Shown: positions 32,735 to 37,413 of the stretch, in pieces
How the letters are laid out: the number at the start of each line of letters is the position of its first letter
How positions within the stretch are numbered: position 1 is the first letter of the stretch
DNA from: Aquabacterium sp.
Lineage (GTDB): Bacteria; Pseudomonadota; Gammaproteobacteria; Burkholderiales; Burkholderiaceae_C
Assembly: GCF_016234775.1 (NCBI RefSeq)
Contig: NZ_JACRAH010000019.1
Coordinates: 74,105-111,517, forward strand
Direction: 5' to 3'
DNA: 37,413 nucleotides
Position numbers and translations under genes: made by a program
Notes under the pieces: generated by a model
Database searches by the model: none
The model's input: the letters and a program-made list of their open reading frames with translations, nothing else
What the model was told of the DNA's origin: nothing

Positions 32735-34140
32735 GTCAGCTGCGCACCACGTTCGCCATGGCCAACTGGCTGCCTGTGCTGGCGGGCCTGCTGTTTGGCG
32801 GCCTGATGTTGCTGGCCGGCCCTCCCGCCTTGATCATGGGCGTAGTGGGCTTGATGGTCGCGGTGGCGGTGCTGGCCAGGCCGGAGCGTGGCTTCCTGCT
32901 GTTCTGCCTGATCGCGCCTTTCGTGCCCTGGACCACGGTCACCATCGGAATCCGCATGACCGTGTCCGAAGCCCTGTTGGCGCTGACCTGGGTGGGCGTT
33001 GTGCTGCAAAGGCTGATGGGGCGCATGCCGCCGGTCGAGCACGGCCCGACCGAGCGCGCCATGCTCAGGCTGATGGCCTGGAGCATCGTGCCCCTGGTGG
33101 CGGGGCAACTGATGGTGCACGAAGAAGGCAACGGGCCCGTGAACTGGCTGCGCTGGTTGCTCAACATCTCCACGCTGTTCCTGGTGCCCTTGCTCACGCC
33201 CACACCAGCCTTGCGCCAGCGCATGATGGACTGCCTGGTCATCGGCTTCAGTGCCATGCTGGCCTTGTCGCTGGGCGTGTTCATCAAGAGTCATGATGCG
33301 CGCGCCATGATCCCGGTGCTGTCGAGCCTGCACTACGCGCACCCGGAAGCGCTGCTGGACATCTTCACCGCCATGGCAGACCGCATGGCCTCGCCCTGGG
33401 TGCACCCCAACTCCACCGGTGGTGCGCTCTTGCTGGCCGTGCCGCTGGCCATGTTCTACGGCATCACGCAAAAGGGCTGGCGCCGAGCCTTGTGCCTGTT
33501 CGTGGCCTTGGGGGGCTCTGCCGGCATCGTGTTCAGTGGCTCGCGTGGCGCGTTGCTTTGCCTGGCTGCGCTGGTCATCTGGCTGGCGTACCGCCGCGTG
33601 CCGTTGGCCGGGCGTGCATTGGTGATCGGTGCCTTGCTGTCGGCCACCATGCTGGTCGCTTATCCGCCCGCGCGTGAGCGTCTAATGTCTCTGACGCAAG
33701 GCTCTCAGGACGCCAGCACCAGCGTGCGTTTCGATGAATACCGCAACTTCCACCGCGCCGTCGAGCGTTACCCACTGGGCATGGGCTTCAAGATCGAGAC
33801 ACCCGCGACGGGCTCAGGCCTGTTCGGTATCTCCAATCTCTGGCTCAACTACTGGTACAAGCTCGGGCTGCCGGGCATGCTGCTCTTCATGGCCTTGACC
33901 AGGGCCTGGTGGCGCGAGGTCCGTCTGACGGGTGACCTGTCGCGGATGGATGGCAGCATGGCCTTGCGCGTGGGCAGTGTGGGGGCCATGCTGGCCGCCT
34001 TGCTGACGGGCTTCATCGATCACTACTTCAGCTTCACCCAGGTCCTGATCTCCTTCTTCTGGCTGACCATGGCCATCAGCCTGCAGGCCTCGCGCCCATT
34101 GCCACAGGTGATCGCGCCAGGCGGGCAACCGAAGGCCTGA
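32731..34140 (+). CDS. O-antigen ligase/polymerase (Wzy-like) membrane protein
   Basis: A 469-residue protein with about 11 membrane helices. The Wzy_C-type region is visible in HPNSTGGALLLAVPLAMFYG and then GIVFSGSRGALLCLAALVIW, followed by a periplasmic loop (RFDEYRNFHRAVERYPLGMG) and FGISNLWLNYWYKLGLPG. In an exopolysaccharide cluster this is most likely the polymerase that joins lipid-linked repeats on the periplasmic side, working with the flippase and co-polymerase. Polymerases and ligases of this superfamily cannot be told apart by motif alone. The start overlaps the upstream stop by 4 bp, with AGGAG 5 bp before the ATG. The acyltransferase gene follows after 28 bp. Confidence 0.9.
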   Translation: MSQLRTTFAMANWLPVLAGLLFGGLMLLAGPPALIMGVVGLMVAVAVLARPERGFLLFCLIAPFVPWTTVTIGIRMTVSEALLALTWVGVVLQRLMGRMPPVEHGPTERAMLRLMAWSIVPLVAGQLMVHEEGNGPVNWLRWLLNISTLFLVPLLTPTPALRQRMMDCLVIGFSAMLALSLGVFIKSHDARAMIPVLSSLHYAHPEALLDIFTAMADRMASPWVHPNSTGGALLLAVPLAMFYGITQKGWRRALCLFVALGGSAGIVFSGSRGALLCLAALVIWLAYRRVPLAGRALVIGALLSATMLVAYPPARERLMSLTQGSQDASTSVRFDEYRNFHRAVERYPLGMGFKIETPATGSGLFGISNLWLNYWYKLGLPGMLLFMALTRAWWREVRLTGDLSRMDGSMALRVGSVGAMLAALLTGFIDHYFSFTQVLISFFWLTMAISLQASRPLPQVIAPGGQPKA

Positions 34141-34168
34141 TCTAGTCGGGACAGACACACACATCGTC

Positions 34169-34993
34169 ATGAAACACCGCATCTTTCACAGCAACAACCT
34201 GCGCGAACGTCTGGCCGAGTACGCGCCACGCCTGGGTGTCGATCTGTCCACGCTGACCGAGGCCTTCGAATGGATGTGTGGCCACGATGTGGCGTTCGAG
34301 CAGCCCGGCCGAGGCGGCGTCACGCAGACCTACATCGCCTACGTCAACATCGAAAAACGCATTGAACATCCGCTGGGCAAGCGCTTCTACGCGATGCTCA
34401 GAGACGAGATCCCGGCGGGCTTCGTACCTCTGTACGGCATCAACTGGCCCACCCTGGTGGACCGCTGGCGCCGTGGCTGGGAGCAGGTCTACAACATGCT
34501 GATCAACAAGATCCCCAGCCACACCATTCGGCTGGCCTGGTTGCGCATCGGTGGCGCGAAGATCGGCAAGGGCTCGACCATCTGGCGCAACACCGAAGTG
34601 CTGGGCATGGAAGGTCTGCAGATTGGCGAAGACACTTGCATCGGCTGGCACTGTCAGATCGACGCCCGCGCGGGATTGCGCTTTGGCAACCACGTGACCG
34701 TGGCCTCGCACGCCATCATGATTGCTGGCGGCCATGACATGAAGGCGCCCGAGTTCTGGGCCTTCGGCTCCCCCATCGTGATCGAGGACTACGCCTGGAT
34801 TACGACCCGCGTCATCTTGCTGCCTGGTGCGCACATTGGCGAAGGCGCCGTGGTGGCGGCCAACACGGTGGTGGCCAAGCCCGTCGAGCCTTACACGATC
34901 GTGGGTGGTGAGGGGCCGAAGGTGCTGGGCCAGCGTGTGCGCGGCCTCAACTACAAGGTGGGAGGCAAGGGCCTCTTCACCCTGTTGCACTGA
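34169..34993 (+). CDS. Left-handed beta-helix (hexapeptide) acyltransferase
   Basis: A 274-residue transferase, probably adding acetyl groups to the polysaccharide repeat. From about residue 128 the sequence runs in hexapeptide repeats (IGGAKIGKGSTIW, LQIGEDTCIGWHCQID, LRFGNHVTVASHAIMIAGGHD), with the catalytic His likely in GGHDM. Then come VIEDYAWITTRVILLPGAHIGEGAVVAANTVV and the family ending YTIVGGEGPKVLG. This resembles WcaF/maltose-acetyltransferase-type enzymes. The first 125 residues are an extra N-terminal domain that I do not recognise (LAEYAPRLGVDLSTLTEAFE; INWPTLVDRWRRGWEQVYN). No membrane helix is seen, so it acts in the cytoplasm with acetyl-CoA. The flippase gene starts 12 bp after its stop. 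Confidence 0.88.
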   Translation: MKHRIFHSNNLRERLAEYAPRLGVDLSTLTEAFEWMCGHDVAFEQPGRGGVTQTYIAYVNIEKRIEHPLGKRFYAMLRDEIPAGFVPLYGINWPTLVDRWRRGWEQVYNMLINKIPSHTIRLAWLRIGGAKIGKGSTIWRNTEVLGMEGLQIGEDTCIGWHCQIDARAGLRFGNHVTVASHAIMIAGGHDMKAPEFWAFGSPIVIEDYAWITTRVILLPGAHIGEGAVVAANTVVAKPVEPYTIVGGEGPKVLGQRVRGLNYKVGGKGLFTLLH

Positions 34994-35005
34994 TCGGCCG
35001 CAGAC

Positions 35006-36418
35006 GTGCTCGGCGCCGCCTCCCTGTTGACCCTGGTCACCCTCGCTGGTCTGGTCGCCGGCTTTGCCCGCGAATGGTTGCTGGTGGCCAGTTGGGGCGC
35101 GGGCGCCCGTACCGATGCCTTCGTGATCGCGATGTTCATTCCAGAGGCGGTGCGCAGCATGCTGGCGGCCGGCTTGCTGACGTCGTCTGCACTCACCTTG
35201 TGGCAACAGCGTGCCGCGACCGAACGTGCGCACTGGTTCAGTCAACTCAGTCAGGTGTTGGGCCTGGGGGGCTTTGGCCTGGCCGCCTTGATCAGTCTGG
35301 GCTCGCCCTGGCTGGTGCACCTCATGGGGCCTGGCCTGGCAACCGAGCCGCTGGCGCACACCGTCTCTGCCTTGCACATCCTGGCGTGGAGCCTGCCGGG
35401 GTTGGTGCTGCAGGCCTGGTGGGCCGTGCCGCGTCAGGCGGCCGGGCACTTCCTGCTCGCGGGCATGGGCTCCTTGCTCTACAACCTGCCGGCCATGTTG
35501 TACCTGTGGTGGTGCGGCCCGCAAGCGCAGGAAGATGCCCTGTCCTGGGCCTTTGTGTCGGGTAGCCTGACCATGGGACTGGTGATGCTGCCGTCTGCCT
35601 TGCGCAGTGGTCTGCGGCCGGTGTCCTTGCGTGGCAGTGCCGGTGCCTTTGCCGAGTTGGGGCACAAGCTGGCGCCCTTGCTGGGCAGCGCCATGGCCGG
35701 GCAGGGTCTGACCTTGCTGGAACGCATCGTGGCCTCGTATCTGGGCGAGGGGGTGGTCTCAGCCGTCAACCTCGCGCGCAAGCTCATCAACCTGCCGCTG
35801 ATTGCGCTGCAAAGCCTCAACCAGGTGCTCTTGAGCCTGATGAGCCGCAGCGAAAGCGAGCGTGTGGCCTTGCTGCGCAAGGGGCTGGCGGCCGTCACGG
35901 TGGTGTCATTGCCAGCTTCGCTGGGCCTCATGCTGGGCGCGCCGGCCCTGGTGAGTCTGCTGTTCCCCAAGGTGCAGGGCGCCGAGGTGGTGGTGCCGCT
36001 GCTGGCAGGTTATGCGGCCGTGCTGGTGCTGGCCAGCTGGAATACCCTGTTGGCCCGCTTTCACTATGCCGAGGGCGACACGCGCGGGCCCGTCGTGGCT
36101 GAGCTGAGGGGCAGTTTGCTGCAAGCGCTGGCCTTGCCGCCCCTGGCCTGGTTGGCGGGCTCGTTGGGCATCGTGTGGGCCCTGCTCCTGGGCACACTGC
36201 TGACGGGGCAGTTGCTTTTGCGCGTGCCGGCCTTGAAGCGGGGGCTGGGCCTCGTGCCGCAGGCCCTGGTGTGCGCCCTGTGGCTGATGGCGGCTTGGTG
36301 GGGCATCAAGCCCTGGCTGAGCCAGCAAATCGTGTGGCAACTGATGCAGGCCGCTGTGGTGGGCTCGCTCTGCCTGATCGTCATGGCGCTGTGGTTGCGG
36401 CCCTGGCAGTCGCGTTGA
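35006..36418 (+). CDS. MurJ/Wzx-like lipid-linked oligosaccharide flippase (MOP superfamily)
   Basis: A 470-residue protein with 12-14 membrane helices of the MVF (MurJ/MviN) type. The opening LLTLVTLAGLVAGFAREWLL, then GARTDAFVIAMFIPEAVRSM, matches MurJ, which usually reads GAxxxTDAFxVAFRIPN..R. Later segments include LTLLERIVASYLGEGVVSAVN and KLINLPLIALQSLNQVLLSLMSR. As the last gene of the cluster it most likely flips the lipid-linked repeat across the inner membrane in place of a classical Wzx, although housekeeping MurJ cannot be fully excluded. It begins at a GTG (35006); no ATG is available near the first helix. The transcript may end at a weak stem CGCCA/TGGCG around 36427-36448, just before the tRNA promoter. 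Confidence 0.87.
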   Translation: MLGAASLLTLVTLAGLVAGFAREWLLVASWGAGARTDAFVIAMFIPEAVRSMLAAGLLTSSALTLWQQRAATERAHWFSQLSQVLGLGGFGLAALISLGSPWLVHLMGPGLATEPLAHTVSALHILAWSLPGLVLQAWWAVPRQAAGHFLLAGMGSLLYNLPAMLYLWWCGPQAQEDALSWAFVSGSLTMGLVMLPSALRSGLRPVSLRGSAGAFAELGHKLAPLLGSAMAGQGLTLLERIVASYLGEGVVSAVNLARKLINLPLIALQSLNQVLLSLMSRSESERVALLRKGLAAVTVVSLPASLGLMLGAPALVSLLFPKVQGAEVVVPLLAGYAAVLVLASWNTLLARFHYAEGDTRGPVVAELRGSLLQALALPPLAWLAGSLGIVWALLLGTLLTGQLLLRVPALKRGLGLVPQALVCALWLMAAWWGIKPWLSQQIVWQLMQAAVVGSLCLIVMALWLRPWQSR

Positions 36419-36474
36419 TCACGGTCGCCAACCTTCGGGGAAATGGCGTCTTCCAACAAAAAAGCCACAAAGAT

Positions 36475-36504
36475 TTGGCAAGTTATAAAAAGCTGTGCTA
36501 AAGT
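36475..36504 (+). promoter_or_regulatory. Stable-RNA promoter for the tRNA-tuf operon
   Basis: TTGGCA (36475-36480), an 18-bp spacer, and an extended -10 (TG-C-TAAAGT, 36496-36504). An A-rich stretch (36455-36474) lies upstream like an UP element. The predicted start is about 36511, seven bases before tRNA-Tyr. Confidence 0.65.
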
Positions 36505-36517
36505 CTTGGGCTTGCCT

Positions 36518-36603
36518 GGAGGGGTGGCCGAGTGGTTAAAGGCAGCAGACTGTAAATCTGCCCGCTTACGCGTACGCTGGTTCGAATCCAGCCTCCTCCA
36601 CCA
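36518..36603 (+). tRNA. tRNA-Tyr (GTA)
   Basis: An 86-nt class II tRNA with a long variable arm. The acceptor is GGAGGGG with CTCCTCC, the anticodon GTA is at 36552-36554, the T arm includes GGTTCGAATCC, and the 3' CCA is encoded (36601-36603). It is first of three tRNAs before tuf, an order usual in betaproteobacteria. Confidence 0.97.
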
Positions 36604-36690
36604 GGCAAACCTAATTCGTACATGCTGAACGTCGGATCAAGGTTGGCCAGTTTGCCCAATGCAGGCTGGTGACCATGTGAAGGCTCCCGA

Positions 36691-36764
36691 GCGGGAGTAG
36701 TTCAATGGTAGAACCTTAGCCTTCCAAGCTAATGACGCGGGTTCGATTCCCGTCTCCCGCTCCA
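36691..36764 (+). tRNA. tRNA-Gly (TCC)
   Basis: A 74-nt tRNA with acceptor GCGGGAG pairing with CTCCCGC. The anticodon loop CTTCCAA carries TCC (36723-36725), the T loop is GGTTCGATTCC, and the 3' CCA is encoded. The 120 bp to the next tRNA hold a short stem-loop (CGCT/AGCG) and a TACAGT box with TG before it, but no convincing -35. Confidence 0.97.
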
Positions 36765-36884
36765 AGGTCACGGTTCTGACACGTTCGGCATGCTACAGTC
36801 GCGTTCTTCGCTGAAGAGCGGGGCGTAATAAGTGTCAGGTCGGCACTGGTTTGAGTTCGGTAGCGAGCTTAAACCTGTGTCGAT

Positions 36885-36959
36885 GCCCATGTGGCTCAGT
36901 GGTAGAGCACCCCCTTGGTAAGGGGGAGGTCGGCAGTTCGATCCTGCCCATGGGCACCA
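36885..36959 (+). tRNA. tRNA-Thr (GGT)
   Basis: A 75-nt tRNA with acceptor GCCCATG pairing with CATGGGC. The anticodon stem is five C-G pairs around the loop TTGGTAA (anticodon GGT, 36917-36919), the T arm contains AGTTCGATCCT, and the 3' CCA is encoded. It lies 70 bp upstream of tuf. Confidence 0.97.
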
Positions 36960-37029
36960 CACACCCCTTTCTTCTCTTCTTTTCTTTCAGCTTTTCAAAG
37001 CCTCGATCAAGGCGCCAGGAGCGAGAAAC

Positions 37030-37413
37030 ATGGCAAAAGGTAAGTTCGAACGGACCAAGCCGCACGTGAACGTGGGCACCATCGGTCACGTTGACCACGG
37101 TAAGACCACCCTGACGGCTGCTATCGCTACCGTTCTGTCGAAGAAGTTTGGCGGCGAAGCCAAGGCTTACGACCAGATCGACGCAGCACCTGAAGAAAAG
37201 GCTCGCGGTATCACCATCAACACCGCTCACGTTGAGTACGAAACGGCTAACCGCCACTACGCTCACGTGGACTGCCCTGGCCACGCCGACTATGTGAAGA
37301 ACATGATCACCGGCGCTGCTCAGATGGACGGCGCTATCCTGGTTTGTTCCGCTGCTGACGGCCCCATGCCTCAGACCCGTGAACACATCCTGCTGTCCCG
37401 CCAGGTGGGCGTG
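37030..37413 (+). CDS. tuf: Elongation factor Tu, N-terminal part (runs off the window)
   Basis: The first 128 residues of EF-Tu, the GTPase that brings aminoacyl-tRNA to the ribosome. [20 protein letters not shown] leads into the P-loop GHVDHGKT. Switch I has [15 protein letters not shown], and switch [18 protein letters not shown], all canonical. AGGAG lies 8 bp before the ATG. A pyrimidine-rich tract (36964-36989) separates it from tRNA-Thr. Codon choice shifts sharply from the upstream genes (more GCT, GTT and AAG; few rare codons), as expected for a very highly expressed gene. It is co-transcribed with the tRNAs, as in the E. coli tufB operon. Confidence 0.98.
   Translation, partial: MAKGKFERTKPHVNVGTIGHVDHGKTTLTAAIATVLSKKFGGEAKAYDQIDAAPEEKARGITINTAHVEYETANRHYAHVDCPGHADYVKNMITGAAQMDGAILVCSAADGPMPQTREHILLSRQVGV

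Noticed and set aside
34169..34993. Serine acetyltransferase or DapD function for the hexapeptide protein
   Set aside because: The N-terminal part does not match either family, and the location in a glycan cluster favours sugar acetylation.
36518..36959. The tRNA cluster as an integration site for a mobile element
   Set aside because: All three tRNAs are intact, no integrase or duplicated tRNA end is seen, and the neighbours are the normal tRNA-tuf order.

Overview
The window is GC-rich chromosomal DNA of a betaproteobacterium. It most likely comes from the order Burkholderiales, in the Comamonadaceae/Sphaerotilaceae/Aquabacterium neighbourhood (inference). The signs are the order tRNA-Tyr, tRNA-Gly, tRNA-Thr, tuf, a split trp locus with gph next to trpE, a family I lipase with its own foldase, and several short-overlap operons. 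No insertion sequence, integrase, prophage or CRISPR array is visible.

Layout. (1) Bases 1-2100: minus-strand genes for a TetR-type regulator (cut by the window edge), a GNAT acetyltransferase and an NPPW-type methyltransferase. (2) Bases 2205-11027: an extracellular or lipid-use island. It holds an AraC/OruR-type regulator, two exported proteins of unknown function, a secreted triacylglycerol lipase with its membrane-anchored foldase, an exported LVIVD-repeat beta-propeller, and a DUF305 protein whose start lies inside the propeller gene. (3) Bases 11270-23697: the tryptophan locus, gph - trpE - (EAL protein) ... trpGD ... trpC - ung. It is interleaved with a chalcone-isomerase-like gene, an acyltransferase and two cyclic-di-GMP enzymes. 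(4) Bases 23988-36418: a plus-strand exopolysaccharide cluster. It encodes a GT2 glycosyltransferase, an OPX export lipoprotein, a GumC/Wzc-like co-polymerase with a dead nucleotide-binding tail, three GT4 glycosyltransferases, a clan GH-A glycosidase, a Wzy/ligase-like protein, a hexapeptide acyltransferase and a MurJ/Wzx-like flippase. (5) Bases 36475-37413: a strong stable-RNA promoter, three tRNAs and the 5' part of tuf.

The most interesting signal is in the trp locus. Two short ORFs too small for normal gene calling precede trpE and trpG. Both end in closely spaced Trp codons (Trp-Pro-Trp, and Trp-Trp) just before the stop. Both begin almost exactly where transcription should start (6-7 nt after a -10 box), so they look like leaderless tryptophan leader peptides. 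Each is followed by base-paired structures suited to attenuation. If right, the two halves of anthranilate synthase (TrpE and TrpG) are attenuated separately, and a membrane EAL protein 26 bp downstream of trpE would share the tryptophan-sensing leader.

Other points of note are a 10-bp motif shared by the upstream regions of the AraC gene and the first exported-protein gene, a structured lipase 5' region, and the loss of the Walker A lysine in the polysaccharide co-polymerase. All functional calls come from reading motifs in the translated sequence; no database search was run.
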